A stretch of 64,000 nucleotides of DNA from Aedes albopictus (lineage: Eukaryota; Arthropoda; Insecta; Diptera; Culicidae), in contig NC_085137.1 of NCBI RefSeq assembly GCF_035046485.1, positions 252,424,733 to 252,488,732 of the forward strand. The letters are read 5' to 3'. Position 1 is the first letter of the stretch; every line of letters begins with the position of its first letter. The notes below the pieces were generated by a model, which made no database searches, was not told the DNA's origin, and worked only from the letters and a program-made list of their open reading frames with translations. The position numbers were made by a program, and so were the translations under genes. Shown here piece by piece: positions 1 to 10,640 of this stretch.

Positions 1-1074
1 TATTTATATCCTTTCTCCCGAGTTTGTTGGAGGGCTCCCTTTAGGAGAAAATGGCTTGTGTTGTATCCGGGGAATGGCTAAGAATTTAAAAAACATGGTA
101 GTAGTGTTTTTAAATCATACTTCAAAGAATACTTATTTTTGTCGTGTTTTTGCTTTATAATAAGAAAAACTGTATGAAACAAAATCGAGATGTTACAATT
201 GTTCAATTTATGCATGAATACTTTAGCGATATTTTTCCTTTTATTTATTTTGCTTCTTGCTGATTTAATATGTCTGTGTACATTTCCATAGCTATTAAAA
301 GGAAATCGTTCAAAAACCTGTTTTATGTAAAAACAAGCCTACAAAATGTTATTCCTAATTTTTGGATACAAGAGCATATAAAACTTTTGAAAACATTCTA
401 ATAAATGCATCATTCTTCACCATCTTCCCCCGATTGTTCATAGCATTGACTTTGTTCCAAACAACCACTACTACACCAACCAACATTTTCGGCAGTATTT
501 TTACATTCTATATTGGTCCTACAGCGACAGCGGACGAATAACGCTAATAGCCTCCGGTCGATTCGACCTGCCAGGGTAGTTAATGTCAGTCGATAGACGG
601 AAAAGTCTACGCGCCACAAGGCATCCAAGACCATCCAGCTGGCCACCACCATCACCGCCGCTACCAAACCACAAGGTTCGAGTTCTCACAGACGTGAGGC
701 TACCCCGTGCTGTCTGTGTCAGAGTTACTACTACCCAGGACTGATCCGTGGGTGATTTGTGGTTGTCTGCAACGGAATGATGGTTCAATGCAACGGTCAT
801 TAAACGTGATGTATGGGAGTTGTTCCGATGCGGGTTCTAGTTTGGAAAACAAGTGTAGTGCCCCCGAACCTCTGTTTGTCCGGGGGATATGTGCAGTGTA
901 AAAAATTGGTTCATTTGAACAACATTTATCTGAAAAAAGGCGAAATTAAAACTCTAAGTACAGGAGACATGGTAACTGTTAAGTGAGTCAGTGGGATGCC
1001 AGAAGCTCTTTCAAGTCCGAAATAACCAAGAATAAGGTCATATTATCAGACCGTGAATAAGTTGTTGAATCATG
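1..1074. other. Unassigned AT-rich DNA
   Basis: No recognisable gene. Positions 1-400 are AT-rich and featureless. Positions about 400-900 are more GC-rich with CCACCACCATCACC-like runs, and the short overlapping frames there on both strands resemble no family I know. It could be single-copy host DNA. Confidence 0.4.
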
Positions 1075-1082
1075 TTCCTGGC

Positions 1083-1632
1083 TAGGGAATGAAATTATCG
1101 ATCACGATCGCGATCATAGAAAACTCTCTCACCCGCATTATCGGCGAAAAAAGATGTGCGATAAATTCAGACCCGATTTTCTCCCGAGAATATGTTTTCG
1201 CTCGTCCCGCAGCGCCGAAAATGGATTATCACCAGCAATGAAAAGCCGACTGGTTTGCTCTCTGCGCTTTGTTCGCCTTTTCGTCTGGCCGTCGCCACCA
1301 AAGGTAGTTTTTATGAATCAAATTTCATCCTCCTTTCGAGCAGCTTGTGTGGTCACGTGGTTATGGTGCGCGCTAGGAAACATTTTTGTGGAGGGTCTAG
1401 GTTCGAATCCCATTGGCGGCACAAACCTCCTGATAATTATCGCGATAACCGGCAAGGTGATAAAGTTGGATAGCGAAAATGGCAAGATCGATTTTCAGTT
1501 TTCGGCTACCTTTGGTCGTAGACAACAGCAGGAAACGATAAACATTTCTCGCTGGAAAAAGAATCGTTGAATTGTTCGGTTGCTCGGAAAACGCCAATTT
1601 TCGTCTCAATTTGCTGATCATTTCATTCCCTG
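1083..1632. mobile_element. hAT-like MITE, 550 bp
   Basis: The ends are inverted: TAGGGAATGAAAT on the left and the complement of CAGGGAATGAAATGATC on the right. The 8-bp direct repeat TTCCTGGC flanks it at 1075-1082 and 1633-1640. An 8-bp duplication plus (C/T)AGGG ends fits the hAT superfamily. There is no transposase, so it is non-autonomous. It contains a tRNA-like segment at about 1345-1425. Confidence 0.75.
1345..1425 (+). repeat. tRNA-like segment inside the hAT-like MITE
   Basis: A pol III B-box match GGTTCGAATCC lies at 1400-1410, preceded about 45 nt upstream by a degenerate A-box-like GTGGTTATGGTG. This is the layout of a tRNA-derived SINE head. No cloverleaf is convincing and I see no separate duplication around it. 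Confidence 0.4.
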
Positions 1633-1919
1633 TTCCTGGCAGATGAATGAGAACGCCAATTGTACTCGTATTTTTCCAGGTGATATTTCTAACAAGATAA
1701 ATTCTCATACATGTGCTAAGTAACCAACCATACTTGAGTACGAACAAATATTGTTGCCTCCAACAATAGAGTAGCAGCAATAATCACTGTATGGGAATTT
1801 TTAAATGTCACTGAGAGAAAATCAAAATCAAAGTCAGCATACGATACTAATTGGCCACAATGTTGACCTAAGTCGGTTAAAATCAAATAAATCTTAGACG
1901 AAGTCTAGCCAAAAAAGTA

Positions 1920-2380
1920 GTAAATATTTCAATCTTTGGAAGAATATCTTGAGAAATGCACAAAACAATCTATGCATTATTTCTTCCAGAAATTTCTGGA
2001 TACAATCACGAAGAAATTTCTGTAACAAAGAACAAAATTATATTTGGAAAATTCATCAAGAAATTCTAATCTATGGTAAAATTTCCGAAAACTCGCTAAT
2101 GACTTGAACAAAAAAAATCTCTAGAAAAATGTCGAAAGAAATCTGTCCAGAAAAATCTTGGAAGAAATTCTTACAGAACTTAAGGAATTTTTGGGAATAT
2201 TTCCGAAGAAATATGGGGACGAATTTTCGAAATTATTTTCTGAAAAAAAATCAAAATATTCTCTGGAGAAATGAACGAGGTGAAAAAAATCTGGATCAAG
2301 TCCCGTAGAATTTTTTAATTAGAGTAATTTCCTCCTTATTCTGGAGAAATTCATTTAGTAACCATTGCACTAAGGACCAG
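1920..2380. repeat. Degenerate GAAATTTCTGGA-type repeat island
   Basis: Dense imperfect alternation of aGAAATTTCT, GGAGAAAT and AAGAAATTC words with irregular spacing. It belongs to the same degenerate class that recurs across the window. No gene is visible. Confidence 0.6.
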
Positions 2381-2479
2381 AATCGCAATATAACGATATA
2401 AAATTGATTACTCCAAAACGAAGCATTTCCGACACATGGTATCTGCGACAAAGATTTTTGTCGTGATCAGGGGCATCAA

Positions 2480-2835
2480 TTGTCATGACTTTTTCGCATA
2501 GATGGCGCCAACATCCAACTTTTTAGTTACGTTCTAGAGACTTTGCGTCTTCGGCAAAGTAGTTCATATTGACAAAACGAGCAAATCTTTCTTAGACGTC
2601 AGAACTTCATAGCCTACTATTTTCATGTTATTCACAGATATAGTTTACTATGAGAATATATTGCAAAAAAAAATCTTATGAATGTTCTTTCTACAATAAC
2701 CCGGAAACAACAGTCGGCCTAGAAACTCTGACGTATATGAAGAAGTTGTTAACTTTGTCAATATGACAAAACTTTTTCGAAGAAACCAACTCTTAGAAAT
2801 GTCACGGTAAAAAACTAGGCGCCTGCGCCATTTTA
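2480..2835. repeat. Degenerate inverted repeat
   Basis: Left-arm words (GGCGCCAACATCC, ACTTTTTAGTTACGTTC, TTCATATTGACAAA) reappear in complement near 2755-2835 (TTTGTCAATATGAC, ACTAGGCGCCTGCGCC). The arms are diverged, and no clean ends or duplication were found. It is probably an old foldback element. Confidence 0.35.
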
Positions 2836-3340
2836 ACTATCACTCTCACAAAAGATCAAATATCCCAAAAACACCAAAACGTAACTCTCCCAATGTTTGG
2901 CAGTATGTTTGCCAAGTATTGCTTTATATTTTCAGAAAATTTTCAAGTTGTATTTTTTACATTTGGGGAAATATTCAATTTTGAAAATTAAATATTTTTT
3001 TTATTTAGGCTGTACAAATTTAATTTTGACTTTTTGTCTCACCCCACTTCAAAATTGTTTGGCTGGATTTTGTATTTTGAGGGGGAAGGTAAAAAAATAT
3101 TTATATATATATATTTATATTAAATATTTAGCAAATCCGATGAGTTTTTAATATTTTTCAAATTAAATGCTTTATTATTTTCCTATTAAAAATGGTTCAG
3201 ATCGGTCAAGGCGTTCCGGAGTTATGGCCATTTTAGTGATCCGGACCAGCACTGGCAGAACTGGACGTATATAAAACTGAACCAGCCCCATCATGCGACA
3301 CATCAATCAACACTGGGACTAGAAATTCTACGATATCGAT
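2836..3340. other. Unassigned AT-rich DNA
   Basis: A/T-rich sequence with a short TATATATATATTTATATT tract near 3102-3120. Nothing coding is recognisable. Confidence 0.4.
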
Positions 3341-3462
3341 CCAAAACTCAAGATGGCAGCCTAATATTCAAGATGGCGTCTGTTTAAAGGAGTTTTAGGC
3401 TCTTAAACAAAGAAATATGCTAGGAAATATGGGTATATTTCGTAAGAGGAAGAAGTCTGGAC
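3341..3462. repeat. Fragment of the 'AAGATGGCGgc' satellite unit
   Basis: It contains words also found at 6290-6656 and 7366-7430: CAAGATGGC, GGAGTTTTAGGCTCTTAAAC, AATATGGGTATATTTCGTA, GGAAGAAGTCTGG. The unit resumes at 3899 after a SINE insertion, which shows it is one interrupted copy. Confidence 0.6.
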
Positions 3463-3897
3463 AAGCCGGGGCCCGTGGCGTAGTTGGTCACACGTTCGCT
3501 TCATATGCGGATGGTCATGGGTTTGATGCCCAGCCCCGGCACTTGCAATTTTTCGTCAGTTGCTTTTCCCCCGAGAGCAACTGACACTGACCCTCTTCTG
3601 AGCCCCATGGCTCAAACGGACCCGGATACCTGGACATCGGCGAACTGCTACTCATAATGGACCCCCAATCGGACTGGAAAGGAACAACGGCCATTCATCA
3701 TCATCCTTGTGCTCATCATTCTACTAGGTATAAAGTAGAAAAAGTGAAAGCAGCAGAAAGGCAACCAGTTCGATAAAGTAGAATAGAATCTAGGCGCTGT
3801 ACAAAATGTAAGTGCAGCTGTCAATTGAAATTGCTCACGTAGTGCCCCAGTGGACAATAGAGCTGTAAATTAGGTTAAGTGATTAAGAATAAAAAAA
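3463..3897 (+). mobile_element. tRNA-derived SINE, about 435 bp, with TSD
   Basis: A tRNA-like head (GCCCGTGGCGTAGTTGGTCA as A-box region, CATGGGTTTGATGCCC as B-box region) starts near 3470. A non-tRNA body follows and the element ends in GATTAAGAATAAAAAAAA. The 13-bp direct repeat AAGAAGTCTGGAC at about 3450-3462 and 3898-3910 is the target duplication. Removing the SINE restores the satellite text 'gaagtctggactccaaaaat'. SINEs are moved in trans by LINE enzymes; the partner LINE is not known from this sequence. Confidence 0.85.
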
Positions 3898-4084
3898 AAG
3901 AAGTCTGGACTCCAAAAATAACGAACAGAGTCGTAGCGTGCGGTTGGCCAGGTTGGCCCCCGCCAAGGGCGCCAGCCTCAGAAGGGCACCGAAATGGCCT
4001 ACGGGTCCGATGAAATAGGATGATGCTATTGTTTTCTTGAATGTTATCAAGATTTAACTATTTACAATATGTAGATATTCGAAA

Positions 4085-4364
4085 TTTCTTGATGATTTCT
4101 TTCAGAAAATCTTTCAAAAAATCTTTCAGATAATCCTCTAGTGATTTCTTTGAAAAATTCTCAAATAACTCCTCCAGAAATTCTTACAACAATTTCTTCA
4201 GGGATTTAAAAAAATCAAATTAAAAACATTTCTGGAGATTAATCTCGAAATCTCTCAAAGGATTCTTTAAGAAATTCTTCCAGGGATTCCTCCCGGTATT
4301 TCTTGCAGATTTCTTTGGAATTCCCTCTAGGAATTCCTTCAGGAATTCTTATTTGTTTTGAAAG
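4085..4364. repeat. Degenerate GAATTCCTCCAG-type repeat island
   Basis: Imperfect runs of AAATTCTTCCAGGGATTC, TCCTCTAGTGATTTC and GAATTCCTTCAGGAATTC. The class continues past the MITE at 4629-4680. No gene. Confidence 0.6.
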
Positions 4365-4628
4365 CACCGACGAATCGACGTGATAGTGGTATTTCAAAAC
4401 TGTCCCCCTAAATTTAACGGTCGGCCAGCGAAGTGAGCGAACGCTTCTGTCAAATCAGCGTAGGCGCAAACCTTTTCCTATATCAACACACGGGGGTTTG
4501 GGATCATGTTACCAAATAAACGCGAACCGTTATAGAGGTGGCGATATTGTTCGGCTATTTTTCATCATGACGTCGGGGATAATAAATTTGAATTTATTTG
4601 TTCTAGCTGTCACGTCGATTCGTCGGTG
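4365..4628. mobile_element. MITE with CACCGACGAATCGACGTGA inverted ends
   Basis: The left end CACCGACGAATCGACGTGA pairs with the right end TCACGTCGATTCGTCGGTG, 19 bp without mismatch. The flanks TTGAAAG and TTGAGAG are nearly identical, suggesting a 7-bp duplication. It is about 264 bp and non-coding. Superfamily is uncertain. Confidence 0.7.
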
Positions 4629-4699
4629 TTGAGAGTCCCTTAATTAAATAATTCTTCCAGGGATTTTTTGATTAGAAATTCGATCAAAGTTACCTTTAG

Positions 4700-5032
4700 C
4701 ACAGAGAACAGACGTCTATCTTCGCTTTCTGCCTTGTGTAAACCTTTGTAACGGTCATATCGGAGTATGTGGTTATGCTCCCGTTGCGCGGCGCTAGCGT
4801 CACATCACTTACATTGTTGTGTTGTCATATTTGTTTCCAGCGCTCCCCGTTTTTGGCCGTTTGGCGCTCGTGTCGCTTTGTGGGCTAGTGTATTTTAACG
4901 ATGAACACTGCCATCGTGGGGTCAAATCGACTTTATATGTGCAGTCTCCGTTGGTGGCGTTGAGGTACACTTAAATCCTTTACACACGATTTCGACGTAG
5001 TTTTGTTCGAGCTTAAACGTCTGTTCTCTGTG
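4700..5032. mobile_element. MITE with CACAGAGAACAGACGT inverted ends
   Basis: The 16-bp terminal inverted repeats CACAGAGAACAGACGT and ACGTCTGTTCTCTGTG bound 333 bp of non-coding DNA. The 7-bp repeat CCTTTAG at 4693-4699 and 5033-5039 is the target duplication. It is inserted in the degenerate repeat. Superfamily is not assigned. Confidence 0.75.
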
Positions 5033-5039
5033 CCTTTAG

Positions 5040-5740
5040 AAAATCTTCTATAGATTCTTTTAGGAAAAAGAAATCTCTCACGTCATCAGTGACGGAAAAT
5101 CTTCCATATATTTCTTATGAAATTGTGCCATATGTACTAGAGATTGCTCCATATTTTTTGCTAGAATTCCTCTAGAAAGCTTAACATGAATTTCCTTATA
5201 CATAAATTCCTTTCAAAAATCATAAACTTGAAATTCCTTCAGAAATTTCTCCAGGTCTTCCGTTAGAAAATCTGCTATTGTTTTCATCCAAAGTTTCTCC
5301 AAATGTTTCTTTTGAAATCCTTCCATAAATTCCTTCAGAAAGTCCTCAAATTGCTCAAAATCTATTATTTCATTTTAGAAAATCCTCCGAGATTCCTTAA
5401 CCCTTTGGGGACGGATGGGTCGTATGTGCCCAGCCGAGAAAATCGACGATCACAAACGTGTTCTAGACTAGCGAGGTTGCATCCAGGGAGGTGAAAATGC
5501 CGTCTCCAAAGGGTTAAGAAACTTTTTCAGGAATTCCTTCGAAAATTATCTGAAGTATTCTTTTAGAAGACCTACAAGAACTACTTCTACTAATTCCATT
5601 GGAAATTCTTGCTGAAATTTCTACCGGATTTTCATCAGGTTCATCCGGATACTCCAGCAGGAACTCTTCCAGTGATCCCAACAAAAACATACATAGAGAT
5701 TTTTTCAGGACTTCCTCCTGGTATTCCTCCCCCAGACAAC
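5040..5740. repeat. Degenerate GAATTCCTTCAG-type repeat island
   Basis: Runs of ATTCCTTCAGAAA, TTTCTCCAGG and related words on both sides of a piggyBac-like MITE (5401-5513). Open frames on either strand are only by-products of the repeat. Confidence 0.6.
5401..5513. mobile_element. piggyBac-like MITE, TTAA target
   Basis: It starts CCCTTTGGGGACGG and ends CCGTCTCCAAAGGG, and is flanked by TTAA on both sides (5397-5400, 5514-5517). TTAA duplication with CCC... ends is the piggyBac superfamily signature. At 113 bp it is non-autonomous. A sibling lies at 7705-7807 in the opposite orientation. Confidence 0.8.
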
Positions 5741-5775
5741 CAGTAATCGTATAAGATGTTGCATAAGATGATAAA

Positions 5776-5822
5776 GTGGAGGCCATATGCGTGCATGCTC
5801 CATGTGCGCATATCGCCTCCAC
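5776..5822. repeat. Short near-perfect palindrome
   Basis: GTGGAGGCCATATGCGTGCATG is mirrored as CATGTGCGCATATCGCCTCCAC around a 3-nt centre, with two mismatches per arm. The 22-bp arms would form a strong hairpin. Function unknown. Confidence 0.7.
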
Positions 5823-6289
5823 TTCAAGATCCTATTCCTCCTTCAACATCCTATTCATGTCCTTGGTTGGTATAATGGTGTCTGAAAATTTTCTCACAGA
5901 TCTGCTGGGATGTATTTTGATTAAACATCAAAAGAAAACTTTGGTTCAATTGATATTACCTGAACTTAACGTTTGGGGATTCCCAAAAACCTTAGAAACT
6001 CAGTTAAGTATTTTTGAAAACAAAATTAAATGAGCGTACCACGAGTACATGCACAAAACGTGAATGTAGTATTTTTGAAAAAAAAATAAAGATAAAAAAT
6101 AAAAATAAAAATAAAAAAAATATTGTTTTTTTAAAGAACTTTATGCTAAATGTGTGTTTGTAATCTGAATAGCCATTTCTTATTATTGTACTGGTCTTAA
6201 TTAGACTTTTGAAACGCAAAATGTGTTCGAACTGCGGGGCGCCAATCTGGATGCTTGCCAAGGGCGCCATGGGACCACGCTACGGCTCT
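5823..6289. other. Unassigned AT-rich DNA with an A-rich tract
   Basis: No gene recognised. Positions about 6079-6125 form an AAAAAT/AAATAA-type low-complexity tract. Confidence 0.4.
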
Positions 6290-6656
6290 GAAGATGGTGA
6301 CCTAAAATCCAAAATAGCAGCTGTTTAATTGAGTTTTAAGCTCTAAAACCATGCAATATGGGTATATTTGGTATGGGGAAGATGTCCGGAGTCCAATAAT
6401 TGCGACCATAATATCCAAGATGGTACCTTAAAGTACAGGATGGTGGCTCCAAATTCAAGATGGCGGCTGTTTGATGAAGTTTTAGGCCCTAAAACCATAT
6501 GATATGGGAATATTTTGAATGGGGAATATATCCGAAGTCCAAAAATGGCGACCACAATATCTAAGATGGTGGTCTAAAATCAGAGATGGCTACTCCAAAT
6601 TTAAGATGGAAACTATTTAATGGAGTTTTAGGCTCTTAAACTATGCAATATGGATA
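6290..6656. repeat. Tandem satellite 'AAGATGGCGgc', about 170-bp period
   Basis: Two to three diverged units each carry CAAGATGGC, GTTTTAGGCCCTAAAACCATA, ATATGGGTATATTT, GGGGAAGATGTCCGGAGTCCA and GCGACCAT. The array resumes at 7366-7430 after the foldback insertion, and one more fragment is at 3341-3462. No coding potential. Confidence 0.7.
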
Positions 6657-7365
6657 TTAGCCTGGTACACGGTTTGTATGGGAAAATACCAAAATTGGAA
6701 AAAACTCAAGTTTCTGTATACTTTTTTAGTTCCACCTTGTTCCCATATCAACTGTGCAAAATTTCAGATCGATCGGAAAAACTATATTTAAGCGCCCGCC
6801 ATTCTTAGTTTTTCATACGATTTACTATGGGGGAATTTTACTCCTGCAAAGAAAAATCGCTAGAAGTCACCCCTAGATCCCTAAAAATAAGTCAACGAAT
6901 GATTTCTATAGAAAACTTCACTAGGAATCAGACCTCTGAAGACATAAAATTGATGCGACTTTCCTGGAAAAAGTTATTAGGCCTCACCCGATCGATAAAA
7001 TAACGAGATTTTATTATTTATTGTTATTCCTTACATGTTAAACAGCGTTTGCATGCCATTCGGTTTTTAGTCAATAACTTTTTTCACATGCCTCAGATCG
7101 CTTTGCGGTCTTCGGAGGGTTGGTTCCTCGTAAAATTTCCAACAGAAATCATTCATCGATTTATTTTTAGGGGTTAAGGTGCAACCTGTGGCGATTTTTC
7201 TTTGAAAAAGTGATTTTCCCCATACTAAATCGTATGAAAACTTAAAATGGCTGGCGCTAAAATATAGTTTCTCCGATCGATCTGAAATTTTGCACAGTTG
7301 AAATGGGACCAAAATGGAACTCAAAAAGTGTACAGGTGTAAAATGTCTTTTTGTGTCCTACGCTA
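6657..7365. mobile_element. Foldback element inserted in satellite
   Basis: The arms of about 300 bp are inverted: the left arm has CAACTGTGCAAAATTTCAGA and CGATCGGAAAAACTATAT, and the right arm has their complements. The 7-bp repeat ATGGATA flanks it (6650-6656, 7366-7372), and removing it restores the satellite phrase 'aatatggatacatttcgtatgggg'. It is 709 bp and non-coding. A half copy of the arm is at 22936-23010. Confidence 0.7.
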
Positions 7366-7704
7366 ATGGATACATTTCGTATGGGGAAGATATCTGGAGT
7401 CCAAAAATGATGACCAAAATATCCAAAGAATCTCTGAAGAAAATGATGAAAATATCTCGTGATTTTTTTTTTAAATATCTCCCGAAATTTCTCAGGACGA
7501 AATCCAAAAAGAACTTATGAACAAAACTTTGAAGGAATATTTTAGAAAAAAATCAAAGATACTTTTCAGTAGAAAGAACTAAGTAAATTATGGGAAAATT
7601 CTCCGAAGCAATTCCAAAAAGATTTTTATTAAGAATCTAGGGAACAATTCTGGGGAAATTTTGAATTTTGGAATCTCTGGAAAAATTAATGAAGCAATCT
7701 TTAA

Positions 7705-7807
7705 CCCTTTGAAGACGGAATTTTCACCTATCTGGATGCAACCTCGCTGGCCTAGAACACGTCGATTTTCTCGGCTGGGCACATATGACCCACCCGTCTC
7801 CAAAGGG
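7705..7807. mobile_element. piggyBac-like MITE, second copy
   Basis: CCCTTTGAAGACGG ... CCCGTCTCCAAAGGG is flanked by TTAA at 7701-7704 and 7808-7811. It is 103 bp, related to 5401-5513 but in the opposite orientation (shared words GAGGTTGCATCCAG and CGAGAAAATCGACG in complement). Confidence 0.8.
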
Positions 7808-8180
7808 TTAAAGTAATTCTCCCAGAGATCTAATATTAAATGCATTTTCAAAGTTCTTTCTGGAGAAAAATTCAAAGAGATGTATTGAGAAATTCTTGAA
7901 GCAATCTGTGGAACTTTTTTCAAATTAATTTCTGGAGTAATTCTCAGAAGCATCTCTGAAAGAATTTTCTTGTGAATCTTTGGAGAAATGTCCATAGGAA
8001 GTTCTGTAGTTTTTATAATCAGAAATATCTGTATACACTCCCGGAGGAATATCTAGAGGGTTGAATAACTAATGTTTCTGATAATTTTTTAAGTATTTTG
8101 TTGGGGGTTACAGGAGATAGAATCTCTGAATAAGTTTTCATTGAAATACTTGAAGGAATTCCCAAAATAGTTTTAAACTC

Positions 8181-8232
8181 TAGTAGTAATAATAATAATA
8201 ATAAATAATAATAATAATAATAAATAATATTA
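8181..8232. repeat. (AAT)n microsatellite
   Basis: About 50 bp of AAT/AATA units with two small interruptions. Confidence 0.9.
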
Positions 8233-8911
8233 ATGAGTAATCTGGATTTCGTAAATACACTCTGGAGGAAATTCTGGAAATATCTCTCGTGCAACTTTTC
8301 TTAAAAGTTGCTCATGTTTTCCTGAAGTTTCTCAGGAGGAAATCCAGAAGAACCCCTGAAAAAAAATTTTGAAGAAATAAGTAAAGAATCTAGATGAAAA
8401 AAAAACGAAAAGCACCAATTTTCGAAATAATCTATCCTGAAGAAATGTTTATTGAAAGTTTGGGGAACCAGTTTTGGTGAAATTTTCCCCAAAAAAAACT
8501 GGAAAAATGAACGAAGGCATCTCTGAAATTATTCTCTCAGAAATCTCTCGAAAATTTTTCTGAAAAAAATAATTTTATAAATGTTCTGGAAAATTCATGA
8601 AGAAATCTGTGAAACAATTCTTAAATGAATCTTTGGAGTAATTTCCGAAACAATCTCTGAAAGAAATTTCCTTTGAATCTCTGGAGAAATTTCCATAGAA
8701 ATTCTGCAGTTATTATTTCGCAAATCTTGGGAAATGTATAACAGGAGGGAGGAATTTCTAGAGGATAGTACAGATCATATCTTTGGAAAATACTTGAAGT
8801 AATTTATTACGGGATTAAGAAAAAAAAACCCAGTGGAGAAACAATTTCAGAATAATTTTCCGATGGAATATGTATTTAAATTCCAAAATTATCTCCAAGA
8901 ATAACAAAAAA

Positions 8912-9074
8912 GGGCCTGTCCATAAACTACGTAGACTCTGAAGGGGGGAGGGGTGTTCAGGGCAATGTCTACGCTCCATACAAATTTTAAAATTTTTGTA
9001 TGAACAAAAGTCTACGGAGGGGGAGGGGGGTCTGAGATAACCAAAAATGAGTCTACGTAGTTTATGGACTGCAG
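8912..9074. mobile_element. MITE with TCCATAAACTACGTAGACTC ends
   Basis: The terminal inverted repeats GTCCATAAACTACGTAGACT and its complement bound about 160 bp with a G-rich core. A related copy is at 24424-24597. It is a compact hairpin type, non-coding. Confidence 0.75.
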
Positions 9075-10004
9075 CTAATCTCTTATCTCAAAAAAAAAGT
9101 AGCGACAAAAAAGCTCTAGGGAAAATTCTGAAAATATGTCTCGTGAATTTTTTTGAGAAATTCTCTAAGTTTCTCAGAAGGAAATCCAGAAAGATCCCCT
9201 GAATGATTTTTTGAAGAAATATGTCAAGAATTTCAAGAATACTCACAAGATGCACAAAATTTGTGTAAAGGTAAAATATTTTGGGCACGAATTTTCGAAA
9301 TAATCTATGTAAGAATTCCCAAAAGATTTTTTTTTAGAATTTAAGGAACAACTTCTGGAGTAATTTCCCAAAGAATCTATTGAAGAATGAACGAAGGAAT
9401 TTCTGTACAAATTCTCTCAGAAATCTTTTAATACAGTTTCGAAGGTCTATCTGGAGAAATAATCGAAGATATGTTTAGGAAAATTCTTGAAGGAATCTAT
9501 GGAGCAATTCTTACTGGAGTAAAAACTGGAGAAATCTCTGGCAAAATCACTGGACAATTTTGTGCATGAATCTCTGGAGTTATATTGTGGTTTTTCTTTA
9601 ATCTTTGGAAACATTCCCGAAGAAATTTCTGAAGAATTGAAGAAATCATGTTGATGGATGATTCCTGAAGAAATCTCTAAAGAGATTAAAAAAAACTAAG
9701 GAGGCATGAACGAAGAAATCTCTTGAGAAATGTCTTAAGGAATTCCTATAGGAATTTTAGAAAAATCTTAGGAAGAAATCAAAATAATCACTGTCGTTGT
9801 GAACGAGCTTCCTAAATAATTTCAGGAGAAATTTCCGAAACAATCTCTAAAAGAAAGGATGAGATAATTTCTATATTTTTTATGAATCTATGAAAAAATT
9901 TTGAAAGAATTTCTGGATCAAGTGCCGTACAATTCTACAAAGTAATTTCCTCCATCTCTGGAGAAATAAATACTAGAAGAATTTTCAAAGGGTGTTGAAA
10001 GTTT
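9075..10004. repeat. Degenerate GAAATTTCTGGAG-type repeat island
   Basis: Continuation of the repeat class at 7400-8911. Nothing else is visible. Confidence 0.6.
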
Positions 10005-10478
10005 CCAAATTATCAACTCGAACGTAAAATCTGCTATATGCCAGTGAAACCTGGTGTGTATCAGTGGAGCACACTTAACGGCTGCAGGTCTTCATCAATA
10101 GATACCTGCGGTATATAATTCCTGCATGGTGGCCTCACAATTTGTTCTCCAATCTGGAGCTCAATCGTCGATGTCATCGAAAACCGATACCGACAGGAAT
10201 TCTAGAGCGATACTGGAGGTGGAACGGTCACACTCAACGCAAGGGCGGAAACGAAATCTACAAGAAAGCGTTAGATTGGAACCCAACAGGACACCGCAGC
10301 AAGCACAGACCCAGAGGCTCGTGGCCGCGCAGCCTCAACAACGAAATAAAGCAAGTCGAAAGAAATTTGACCTGGCGACAGGTCAAGGCGATGGCGGGCA
10401 ATAGTCCAGGATAGAAATCTTTCAATTCGGCCCTCTGCACCATCGTGATCGTGGATGCTCAGGCCTGAAAGACGAAGA
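10005..10478 (+). pseudogene. 3' end of an RTE/BovB-like LINE
   Basis: This is the same family as 62850-63320 in this window. Conceptual reading across frames gives YASETWC-like, a block around RRCHRK, WRWNGHTQRKGGNEIYK and DWNPTGHRSKHRPRGSW, which is the C-terminal tail that follows the RT domain in RTE/BovB elements. Frames shift several times, so it is dead. The RT and endonuclease are missing, meaning a 5'-truncated or deleted insertion. It lies inside the degenerate repeat, which resumes at about 10485. No clear target duplication was found. Confidence 0.7.
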
Positions 10479-10484
10479 GATTTT

Positions 10485-10640
10485 TTCATAATTCCTGAAT
10501 AAATCTGTAAAATAATTTTGAAGTAATTTTTGGATCAAGTCCCGTAGAATCTTATGAAGTAATCTTAAGGAATCTTTGGAGAAATCACTGCTGGAAGGAT
10601 TTTTGAAACTACAGTGAAATTTTCTGGAGTAATTTCCTAA
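10485..10640. repeat. Degenerate repeat, continuation
   Basis: GAATTTTTGGATCAAGTCCCGTAGAATC-like words match those at 2295 and 9910. Confidence 0.5.

Larger units (their letters stand above)
7400..8911. repeat. Degenerate CTGGAGAAATT-type repeat island
   Basis: Long run of words such as TCTGGAGAAAAATTC, GAAATCTCTGAA and GGAATTTCT, interrupted by a piggyBac-like MITE and a trinucleotide tract. The frames are repeat artefacts. Confidence 0.6.
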
